Shown one piece after another: positions 24,401 to 36,400 of a DNA stretch of 64,000 nucleotides. Within the stretch, counting starts at the first letter, position 1. Each line of letters begins with the position of its first letter. The notes beneath the pieces were generated by a model. It made no database searches. It was not told the origin of the DNA and worked only from the letters and a program-made list of their open reading frames with translations. The position numbers and the translations under genes were made by a program. Origin of the DNA: Sanderia malayensis (taxonomy: Eukaryota > Cnidaria > Scyphozoa > Semaeostomeae > Pelagiidae). The stretch lies in contig RQOL01000772.1 of NCBI GenBank assembly GCA_013076295.1, positions 2,571,087 to 2,635,086 of the forward strand, given 5' to 3'.

Positions 24401-27400
24401 CTGTAAATGGAGCAAAGCGAATCAACATAAAGACGAAATAAAATCAGGTAACTAGCAAAACAATCATCATGAAAAAGTAGCTAACAAACATCTGCTTACC
24501 TGCTTTACAATCTGGTTTCAAACTTTCTCGTGTTTCTGTACCAGGGATAGTTGTTCCATTTTTATCAACACACCAACACACATTTGTAAATCCGTTACAT
24601 TGAACTTGTCTAAAACTTCCATCAATTTCACATTGTGCATCAAAAGAATCAAGAAGATTAGGATCAGCTTTCGATTTTTCACATTTCGTAAGGTTACCAG
24701 CAAGAACTGTGGAAATAAAGTAAGTCTATGCCAGAATTGAATAAATTACTCCTATAAATTTGAATGCAATAATTAATACTAAAACCTACGTCTTTTGCAT
24801 TGTGGTCGTTCAAATCTTCTAAAAGCAATATCCAACTCCTTTCCATCTTTATCAACACACCAACAATACCCAGTGGAACCATGACACTGTCTCTCTTCGA
24901 AGTCACCATTATCTTTACATTTTGGTACAAATGCACCAGGCGGCAGTAATCTTTTTCCATTTACAACTGGCGCATTTTCAAGTTCACTTTTTCTCTTCTT
25001 TTGACATGCTGTCAGCATCTCTAAAAAAACAAAAAAAGACTATGAAGAATGGCAGATAAGCCAAGAAAACATTGTGACATTGGGTATTGCTAATCAGGTT
25101 CATGTAACTATAATCGCTGTTCATGAAGGGACCTTCAAAAAATAACGAAATAAAACGCAAATATATACAACTTGAACCTACTTGGTGTGCAATCTGGTGT
25201 TGAGCTTTCTCGTGTTTCTGTACCAGGGATAGCTGTTCCATTTTTATCAACACACCAACAAACATTTGTAAATCCGTTACATTGAACTTGCCTAAAACTT
25301 CCATCAATTTCACATTGTGCATCAAAAGAATCGAGAAGATTAGGATCAGCTTTCGATCTTTCACACTTCGTAAGGTTACCAGCAAGTACTGTAAAAAAAT
25401 TTAAATTAAAATCAAATGTAATAAAATGCGATTGACAAATGTTGCAACAAAATAACGATCTATAGAAAAAGCAAACAGCTTACTTCTTTTGCATTGTGGT
25501 TTTTCAAATCTTCTAAAGGTAATATCCAGCTCCTTTCCATCTTTATCAACACACCAACAATATCCAGTAGAACCATGACATTGTGTCTCTTCGTAATCAC
25601 CGTTCTCTTTACAAGTTGGCACAAATGAACCAGGTGGTAATAATCGTTTTCCGTTTACCAATGGTGCATTATCAAACTGTTCTTTTCTCTTCTTCTCACA
25701 GACCGATAACATCTCTAGATATAAAAAAAGTAAAAAGAATTTTGACAAAATAAATTGTTTCACTAAAACAAGCTAAGAGACTCTATATTTCCACCATGAT
25801 TTGCAACCACTGTTCCAAAAACAATGAAAAAGCAACCTACTGGGTGTACAATCTGGTGTTGAACTTTCTCGTGTTTCTGTACCAGGGATAGCTGTTCCAT
25901 TTTTATCAACACACCAACAAACATTTGTAAATCCGTTACATTGAACTTGCTTAAAACTTCCATCAATTTCACATTGTGCATCAAAAGAATCGAGAAGATC
26001 AGGATCAGCTTTCGATCTTTCACACTTCGTTAGATTACCAGCAAGAACTGTTAAAATTGAAATTAAAGATTAAATCAAAAATGACATTTATAAGAATAAA
26101 AATATCAATAAACTCTTTGCTGAAAGTTAAACAACTTACTTCTTTCACATTGGGGTTTTTCAAATCTTCTTGAAGTAGCTTGCAGTTTACTTCCATCTTT
26201 ATCAACACACCAACAATACCCAGTAGAACCATGACATTGTGTCTCTTCAAAGTCACCATTATCTTTACATTTTGGTACAAATGCACCAGGCGGCAGTAAT
26301 CTTTTTCCATTTACAACTGGCGCATTTTCAAACACGTCTTTTCTCTTCTGTTGACATGCTGTCAATATCTCTAAAAACAAAAAAAGAATTTTGAAGAATA
26401 GAAAGGCAAGAAAACACTGTGACATTGGGTATTGCTATCAGGTCCATGCAACTACAATCGCTGTTCATGAAGGGACCTTCAAACCATAAACAAAGAAATC
26501 GCAAATATGTGCAAATTCAACCCACTTGGTGTACAATCTGGTGTTGAACTTTCTCGTGTTTCTGTACCAGGAATATCTGTTCCATTTTTATCAACACACC
26601 AACAAACATTTGTAAATCCGTTACATTGAACTTGCTTAAAACTTCCATCAATTTCACATTGTGCATCGAAAGAATCGAGAAGATTTGGATCAGCTTTCGA
26701 TTTTTCACACTTCGTAAGGTTACCAGCAAGAACTGTGAAAATGAACCGGAGTGTAAACAAAAATGAAAAAATATTTTTAAAGAAATAAAAATCACTTTCA
26801 TCATCTATGAAAACAAAATCTTACTTCTTTTGCATTGTGGCTTTTGAAATCGTCTTGCAGTTTCTTGAAGTTTATTTCCATCCTTATCAACACACCAACA
26901 ATACCCAGTAGAACCATGACACTGTCTTTCTTCAAAGTCACCATTATCTTTACATTTTGGTACAAATGCACCAGGCGGCAGTAATCTTTTTCCATTTACA
27001 ACTTGCGCATTTTCAAACACGTCTTTTCTCTTCTGCTGACAAGCTGTCAATTTCTCTGAAAACGAAAAAAGATTATGAAAAATTGCAGATAAGCCAAGAA
27101 AACACTGACATGAAAAAAAGTATTGCTAATCAGGTTCATGCAGCTATAATCGCTGTTCACGAAGGGACCTTCGAACCATAAACAAAGAAAACGCAAACAT
27201 ATAAAAATTTAACCTACTTGGTGTGCAATCTGGTATTGAACCTCTTCGTGTATATGTACCAGGGATAGTTGTTCCATTTTTATCGACACACCGACAAACG
27301 TTGGGAAATCCGTTACATTGAACTTGCCTAAAACTTCCATCAATTTCACATTGTGCAGCAAAAGAATCAAGAAAATTAGGAAGACCCTTTGATCTTTCAC

Positions 27401-30400
27401 ATTTCGTAAGGTTACCAGCAAGAACTGTGAAAATTGAAATTAAAAATTAAAGCAAAAATGACATTTGTAATATAAAAGAAACATCAATAAACTCTTTGCG
27501 GAAATTTGAACAACTTACTTCTTTCACACTGGGGTTTTTCAAATCTTTTTTTGGTATCTTTAAGTTTTTTTCCATCTTTATCGACGCACCAACAATATCC
27601 AGTTGAGCCATGGCATTGTGTCTCTTCATATTCACCATTGTCTTTACATTGTGCGACGTATGCACCAACAAGAGGCGTTGTCATTCCATCACTGCGCAGA
27701 TATCCATTGTTATACGCTTCTTGTCTCTTCCTCTGACATTTTGTGTGTTTATCTGAAACACAACATAAATACAGCTCATACTATATGTTGATATTTTTAT
27801 TTATTCATAGCACTAACTTGGTGGTCAAATATATTGAAAACTGGAGTTGAAGATAGTTTCGCAGACAAACCTGTGTTGCAATCCGGGAACGTTGCATTAG
27901 AAATCGTTGCAACGACAGTTTTCCCCTCTTGATTGACACACCAACACTTGGCTCTTCTTTCATCGCATTGAACCGATGCAAATTTGCCATCAGACTCGCA
28001 TTTGAAGACAAAGTTTTTCTTCTTACTGTCACTCTCCTGCAATGCCGTTTGTCTGTAGTTCTCGCATAGAGTTATGTTTCTTGAAGCAACTGCAAAAAAT
28101 CAACGACGTATCATTATAACATGCACCATTGACAGGTCATTGATACAAGACATTTGCATCTCGTTATAACAAAGTTCTTATGTATGGCACTTTCCGGCAT
28201 AACACACAGAGAATTTGACTTCTTAAGCTGTATAACATGGTACGACAAACAATCGCACTGCTAAACTACAACTATGAGAAAGAACTATTTACATTCATCC
28301 AGCCTTGTCATACCGAGACACTATCCAGACATAGAAATTACAAATATATTACATTGCGTCCCTGTGCCTCACCCATAGTTCGCTCACCACAACCGAGCAA
28401 GCAAAAACGAGTGAAGCACAGGGATGCAATGTAGTGAGTCTATATACTTACGTCGATCGCATTCTGGCTCGTCAAATCTTGTCAGCGTCTGAGTAATTTC
28501 GCTACCTTGCTCATCGACACACCAGCAATAACCTTCATTGCATTGCATGTTTTCAAACGAACCATCTTCTTTACACTTGGCTAAAAATGCACCCAAAGGT
28601 AGCAGTGGGTACTGATGATCCAGTATTATTGCTCTTTTGTAAACATCTTGTCGACGCTGCTCGCATTTAGTAACATTTGTTTTCAGCTCGCAATAGTATT
28701 CATCTTCTTCGTCTTTCTTTGCCCATCCGGTCATGAATCCATCCAGATTAACGCACCAACATTTATTCAATTCATCGTGACACTGAAGAACCAAATAATC
28801 TCCATTCGATGCACACTGTGGTACGTAATAACTTTTCGGTTCATTCGACCTACGTTTTGTATTCAATACACTGGCTCTGTCTAATTCGCACTTGGTGAAA
28901 TTTCCAGCCAGGACTGCGAAGAAGAAAGGTAATACATCAATTAATAAACCTCAACAATTGTAGCCCCGCATATTACAAATGTTTATCAAAAGCTACGCAT
29001 CATAAGATCACCAAAAACTTACGTCTTTTGCAATTGACATCCCCGAGCCTCGTTCGCGTATTATTAACCTCGTTTCCGTCAGCGTCAACACACCAACAAA
29101 ACCCTGTTGAACTGTGACATTGTTTGTCTTTGTAGGCTCCATCTTCACCACACTGAGGAACGTAAGCACCGAGTGGCATTGTGGGATACCTTTTATTGAT
29201 CAGAAACGCTTTTGTGTGCGCATGCTCGTAGGCAAGCTCGCACTTGGTTTTCTTCTCTGTGAAATAGAAATAATTCTGAATCAATAAATGTTGGATTAAG
29301 AAGACATAACAGATGGTGATGGATATATTTATTATATCAGAATTTTGTTTTTATTAAATTGGTAAATGTATTATATAGGACAAACTATTTCGCGTGCCTT
29401 TATTGCAAACATCAGATGTCTGTCCTTTCTTAATCCAACGTGTCATTTTTCCAGCTTCATTCACACACCAACAATGACCAGTCTCCTTGTTACATTGCTG
29501 CTTCGTGTAAGAGCCACTAACATCACATTGCGGAACGTAGTGCCACTTCGGAGGAGCACCATCGTGTCTGCTCATGATGAATTGTCTTCTATGTTCACAT
29601 GCAGTAATATTGCCAGCCAAAACTATAAGCGATTATAACGATTATAACAATGGAGAAGATTAGTAATGATATCGGACACAAATAACGATGAAAGCAAAAA
29701 CAAACTCGCTAAAAATTTACTTGTCTTGCACTCTGGTTTATTGAATCGCATTTTCGTGTGTTCCAGTGTTGTCCCATTCTTTGTCACACACCAACAATAT
29801 CCGGTTGAGCCATGGCATTGACTGGGACTAAATGTACCATCCTCTTCGCATCTTGGGACAAACGCTCCAACAATTCTGTGTCCACTTTTCTCGTTCCTAT
29901 TTTCGAATTGTTGACGTTGTTTTTGACATTCGGTCAGGGGAGCTAAAAACAAAAGTCTCGTTTAAATTATACCTAATCATTACTATTACAATTACCATTA
30001 TAATTGCTATCATTATGACAATTACTACAAGCAAACCTTTCTTTTCGCAAACTGGATCTCCAGTAGCAGTCCTTGTGCCATCTATTTCTTCGCCATCTTC
30101 ATCCACACACCAGCAATTTTTAGTAGAACATTGAACTTTGGTAAACTCTCCATTTTCATCGCAAGTTGCAACATATGAATCATCTGATGCAATTTCTCTT
30201 TTCTGCTCGCATTTCGTCAAATTTCCTTAAAGTACAAACATGTATGTATTACTCTCCACACTGTGACATCTGAGCGCTGAGGAGAATAATGTGGAGAGAA
30301 GAATTGGTTCATCTCATACAGAGAGAAAGAAAACCATTTGAAGTTGATCGAGTTCGCAATCTTCAACGCGTGCTTGCATATATTGCATATATGCAAGCAT

Positions 30401-33400
30401 ATACTTATCAATCTTTCATATACTTATATTGCATATAAGTATATGAAAGATTGATAAGGTGGTGGGTGGTGAACTGGCTTAATTTCTACATCCAAATACA
30501 TTAAGAGTTCGTAACTTTAGCCCAAGCTGGCAGACAACGAGTAGTCATCTCAGAGCACTATAACAACAATAACAGAGCAATGAATTCGCAAAGACTTACT
30601 TGGAGCGCAGATTGGTATCTTGCCCTTGTCCGTTTTAGAGTTCTCGACTTCATTACCATCCCCATCCACACACCAGCAGACATTCAAGCTGTCCCAACAC
30701 TGCACTGCAACAAACCCTCCACTTTCGTCACACTTAGGAATATAATATTCACTCAAATCAGAAACATTCGCAGCCTTAAGACCTGATATTGTCGTTTCCT
30801 GAAGCTTTTGGCAAGCAGTGAGAGACACTGAAAAATAAGAATGGATTCGTCGCATTCAACAGGCAATACTTCACAAGAACAGCATCAAAAGTCAAGAACT
30901 AAGGAATGAATTAAAATGCAAGGGTTTCAGGAAATGCATTGACTTCAGACTTTGCAGTGGCTTCAGCCTTTGTAATGGCTTCAGCCTTTGTAGTGGCTTC
31001 AAACTTTGTAGTGGCTTCAGACTTTGTAGTGGCTTCAGCCTTTGCAAAGGCTTCATGATATTGCAAAGTAAAACCACATTAATAAAATTGAAATGAACAA
31101 TTAAAGATTCTAACCTTCGCAATTAGGCTTTCCTCCTCTGGTCCTGGTTTTCTCGCGTGTTTCTCCCCCCTTATTCACACACCAACACTCGTTCGTAGAT
31201 GGATTGCATTGAATCTCCGCAAACGTGCCATCCACGTTACAAACAGGCACAAATACACCAAGTGGTGGTATCAATTTACCATCAACAACCAAAGAATTCC
31301 TTAATGCCTCCTTTCTCGCCTTTACACACTTGCTTAATCTTTCTTCTATAACAAACAATAGACGGTAAAGATCAGTTCACCACAACATCCAAAAAAGTTA
31401 TCTGCTATCACTAAATACGCCTTGGTTATAAATATAATATCATTTCATTCGTTTAGATAATACCTTTGCTGCAAACTGTGTCTCCTCGCTTGGCAAATCC
31501 GGGAATCTTTCGGCCTGATTCTGCATCAACACAGAAGCATTCGTTGCTTGCAAGATAGCATTGAACTTCAGCAAATCGACCATTGGATTCACAATCCGGT
31601 ATGAATGCCTTCTCTGATAAACCTTTATTCAATTCAAAATTTTCTGCATTTTTCATGGCCGTGATGCGTTGGTTTTCGCACTTTGTTAACTGACCTAAAA
31701 TGAAGGAATCAATGCCAATAAATTCTAATCTTCCATCATCACAGTTAGAGACCATATTGAAAAGAACACAGCCACCTTCTCCACATTTAACATTCTGCTA
31801 AAAATTCTCCCAATCCAAGACAACTGAAGACGTGCACATATATGCATTCTGCACGTAATAGCAGCATGAAGAATGAAAAACTGAAATATCAATTCAATGT
31901 CTGGCTAATTTACCTTTGAAGCAATCAGGCTTTCTTCCATCGATAGATGCATTAACTCTTGTACCTGGCAATTCCTTGCCATCATGCTGTCCAACACACC
32001 AACACAACCCAATCATTCTCCAACATTGAACCTGAGAAAACCGTCCATCTTCATCACATGCTGGCACAAACATACCCCTGGGAATTGTCGCATTTTCATT
32101 GGTCAATTCCTTCACAAACAAAGCACGAATGCGCTGACATTCTGTCACATCTAAAAGAAAAACAAAACAATGGAATGAGTTCACATACCCATGCAATTAT
32201 GTAGTAAATAACGGGCTTTCCAGTAGGATATCTCATTCAATCAGGCAGTGTTCTTACCCTTTGCTTCAAATGTAGTGATTGGAGGCATAGTTGTGGATTG
32301 AGAAGCCTTGGGTTGTTCTGTTGATGTTATTTTTGTAGTGCTTACAACTTTGATGTCCCCAGGCCTCTTTCGTGTTGATGGTTTCCGAGTTGTTGTCGCT
32401 GCTGTTGATGTGATGAGCTCTGTAACCAATGTCATTGGATCAACAGTTACTGGCAATGACAATGGCTCTTCTGTAGTTGGTTCTGGAAAGGTTGTTGGAG
32501 GCACAATGGCAGTTGTCGTCTTTTCGTCTTCTTTAGTTGTTGGTATTGTTGTTGGCTCAGGAATTGCAGTTGTGTCAACCTTTTCAGTAGATGGCTCTTC
32601 CGTAGTTGGCTCTGGAAATGTTGTTGGAGGTATTATGGCAGTTGTGGTCTTTTCCTCCTCTTTAGTTGTAGATATCGTTGTTGTCTCAGGAATTGCAGTG
32701 GTGTCAACCTTTACAGTAGATGGCTCTTCTGTACTTGGTTCTGGAAATGTTGTTGGAGGTATTATGGCAGTTGTGGTCTTTTCCTCCTCTTTAGTTGTAG
32801 ATATCGTTGTTGTCTCAGGAATTGCAGTGGTGTCAACCTTTACAGTAGATGGCTCTTCTGTACTTGGTTCTGGAAATGTTGTTGGAGGTATTATGGCAGT
32901 TGTGGTCTTTTCCTCCTCTTTAGTTGTAGATATCGTTGTTGTCTCAGGAATTGCAGTTGTGTCAACCTTTACAGTAGATGGCTCTTCTGTACTTGGTTCT
33001 GGAAAGGTTGTTGGAGGTATTATGGCAGTTGTGGTCTTTTCCTCCTCTTTAGTTGTAGATATCATTGTTGTCTCAGGAATTGCAGTGGTGTCAACCTTTA
33101 CAGTAGATGGCTCTTCTGTACTTGGTTCTGGAAATGTTGTTGGAGGTATTATGGCAGTTGTGGTCTTTTCCTCCTCTTTAGTTGTAGATATCGTTGTTGT
33201 CTCAGGAATTGCAGTGGTGTCAACCTTTACAGTAGATGGCTCTTCTGTACTTGGTTCTGGAAAGGTTGTTGGAGGTATTATGGCAGTTGTCGTCTTTTCC
33301 TCCTCTTTAGTTGTAGATATCGTTGTTGTCTCAGGAATTGCAGTGGTGTCAACCTTTACAGTAGATGGCTCTTCTGTACTTGGTTCTGGAAAGGTTGTTG

Positions 33401-36400
33401 GAGGTATTATGGCAGTTGTCGTCTTTTCCTCCTCTTTAGTTGTTGTTGGCTCAGGAATTGCAGTTGTTTTGGCCTTTGCAGTAGATGGCTCTGTTGTAGG
33501 TTTAATAGTGGTTGTTGTTATCGCAACTTGTTCTAAAAAAAGGATGAAATAACTTTAATAAATATATTGCAGTTGATAAAACAGTCGAGAAGTATTGAAA
33601 AAAACTCGCTTGCATTACCTTTACACCTTGATTCACACTCCACTTCTGTTACAAAATTATTCATATTTCCATTGCATCCACCGTAGATGAACTCTTCGCA
33701 TTTCTTCGTTTCAGAATTGTAAAAATATCTTTTGATGTAGGCAAAACACGGACCAGACCGCTTTTTCATGTTGCAAATTGAGTCATAAACTAAAACGTAA
33801 AGACAACAACATTTAGCTTCAAAATAAAACAATAAAGCAATAAAAGAAAAATCAATTGTAAAACTGCAAACCTGGACATCCTTCATCGTTGAGACCTTTA
33901 GAAGGTGTTGCACCATCTTGACAACAGCCATATTTGCTACCACAACCTGGTCTTTTTGGTTCAGGATCTAAAAAAATATTGACATGTAATGAAAACTCAC
34001 ATATATGAAACTGCAGATTTTTCATTGAATCATTGTTCAGGTACAATAGGCTATTGCTTCTTCTATTGTTTTAAGGTAAACTGTAGCATGAAGTTTCTTA
34101 TAAAAGTAGACTCTTATATGCGGGCTTTACTGCAGAAAAGTATCACACATTGTTGCTTAAAGACGCCGTAAAAAGGATGATAGCATTTTGGGAGCAGATT
34201 ATTATGGTTATTTAATCTGCAACCAAAGAAGGGTTAACGCTTTTCTTACCGCACAGGCTGCATGATTTTGCGCAATAGGTCTTCATATAATCTGTATACG
34301 TTTCGCAATAATTGTATCTTCTTGAGGCATATAATTTGCAACCACCTCGCAGATCTTTGCATTTACTTGCCGGGCCTAAAAATCATTCGTAAAGGGATCA
34401 GATGACACGCATATAATCAACAAACTGTGCAAAGAAATGACAAGAGAGTGAATAGCGATAGACAATTTGGTGATAAAATACAATGAGCCATATTTACGTG
34501 CTGGGCAGAAGGGTCTCGAGTCAAATGTCCTTGTGTTTTCAATTTCATTACCATCTTGATCCACACACCAACATAGGCTGTTAGCAGCCCAGCACTGTAC
34601 CCGCTGAAATTCTCCATCTTCGTTGCATTTCGGTGTATACAATTCATCGCTAATCAACGCCAAACCCAAATTACCATCGTAATATGTCAATGCATTTTGT
34701 CTTCGAACAAAACATTCTGGTTGAGACGCTGGAGAGAGAAAGGACGCGTCTAAATCATCCATTACAAGACGCTCTAACATACTCCAACATGATCACTGAT
34801 GTCAGGGTTCCTACTTAATGTCTCAATTTTTTACTAAATATCAAACATAAAACGGAATTCAGAAACCTTGTTTTGTTGTTGTTATTTGCTCTGTTGTTGT
34901 GGGTTTTGCTGTTGAAGTTGTTTCCTTAGCTGTCGTAATTTTCTTTGTGGGTTTTCCAGTACTTACCTAATACAAAACAAAATCATTTGATTGGATTATT
35001 TGTCAGAATTTGATCAAAGAAGATGAATCAAAGGTTGATGGTTTGTGACATATTTTACCTTTGGTGTACCAACATCTGGACGATCTAAAAACAAAAGAAA
35101 GCTTCAACAAGAGGACTAGTAAATACAATTCAATTAAAAGATAAAATATAATAATATAACATCACAGTAGAAGAGATTGCATTTGCTTTTCTTACCTCGG
35201 TCACATTTGTGTTCACATGATTCTTTTGTTTCAAAGTTATTTGCATTTCCATCGCAGCCACCGTAGATAAAAGGTTCGCATGATTGTCTTTGGTGATTGA
35301 AGAAATATCTCCTAAATGCTGCTCGGCAATTGCCAGTCACTGCTGGCATTTGACATATTGATGAATAAACTAAAATGCAAGAGCAATACTCGAATAAAGG
35401 TATGCTAACGAGTATTGAAACTTCAATGAATTTTTAAACGAAAGAGGGTATTGGAGTGGAAGGTGGGGGGTGAAAGGACTGTAAGAATGGCTTGGTACCA
35501 ACCTGGGCAGCCGAGATAATCAGGACCCATTGCAGGTAGAAGGCCATCCTTGCAACAACCAAAAAGACTGCCACAGCCTCGCTTTCGTGTTGTCACTGGT
35601 CGCTTGGTGGTGGTAGGAGCAACATTTGTTGTTGTTGCTAGAAACAAAACAATCATTATCAACCTCTTGCACCCTGCATGCTAGTAATTCATTACATGAA
35701 ATCTATTTAGATGTTCAAATAAAACAGGGGATACCAAAATACATAACACTCATCTTTGTAATCAAGGCTTAATATAGCTATATATATGACGTCAGCAAGA
35801 TCGTACCTGGAGACTCAGTGGTGACAATTTTCTTTGTCGTTTCATCCGAAATAAACTTGCTGGTCATAAGCTGGGTTGCTATGGATGCCCGCGGAGTTGT
35901 TGCCTATCAAAGAAAGATGATCATTTCGATAAGTAAATATTTTAATTTGTTGAGGACTGCGAAAAAAGTTAGAAATTCTATATTGAAAAGATTGCAACGT
36001 ACCACAGTTGGTAACTCTGTCAACACAACTATTCTTTTTCCAGCTGCAAAAAAGAAATAAAAAAACCTTAATCAAGTAAAACTAGATGAAAATATTGTAT
36101 ATCGTTAATATCGACGACTGCTCGTAACAAGTGATTTACTTTATGTATCTATCATGAATAGCCTGTAGTCAGATGTCGAAACTTGAAATTGAGCGAAATA
36201 TGGTTCTCAAGTAGTCGAATCCGACTAATTAGGGCCTTCTGATCATTTTGAGACAACTTTCAGATCTCTAGGACAATTGGTTCAAAAGTTGGTCCCGAGG
36301 GCTGGCTGCAACAAGTAAATTACTATATGTATAGCTACTCCATGAACCTTGAAATTTTAAAAATGACATTCTGGTCATTTTGAGACAGGTTTCAGATCTC

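Larger units (their letters stand above)
21756..32150 (-). other. Array of about 26 consecutive thyroglobulin type-1 domains
   Basis: Exons: 31914-32150, 31464-31694, 31115-31345, 30600-30827, 30037-30225, 29721-29942, 29388-29622, 29023-29256, 28452-28913, 27871-28089, 27519-27752, 27218-27424, 26825-27055, 26526-26732, 26140-26370, 25841-26047, 25484-25714, 25182-25388, 24790-25020, 24500-24706, 24173-24400, 23845-24057, 22559-22789, 22130-22348 and 21756-21980. Each is one domain, except 28452-28913, which has two. The signature is FVPKC-x-x-DG-x-F-x-x-x-QC...CWCVD-x-x-G...P-x-C. Known Tg1 inhibitors such as equistatin and saxiphilin block papain-like cathepsins. Most copies keep all six cysteines. 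Copy 27218-27424 has CRCV for CWCV, and two copies have CFCV. Three more Tg1 exons lie upstream. Confidence 0.9.

Noticed and set aside
24500..27752. CRISPR-like or satellite array
   Set aside because: The periodicity is due to duplicated Tg1 exons with introns; the repeats are protein-coding and the spacing is intron length.
28237..28434. Short plus-strand frame between Tg1 exons
   Set aside because: It lies in an intron of the minus-strand gene, with no homology or splice context.
32308..33552. 414-codon plus-strand frame
   Set aside because: Antisense of the 129 bp Thr/Pro repeat exon, which fits phase and composition on the minus strand.
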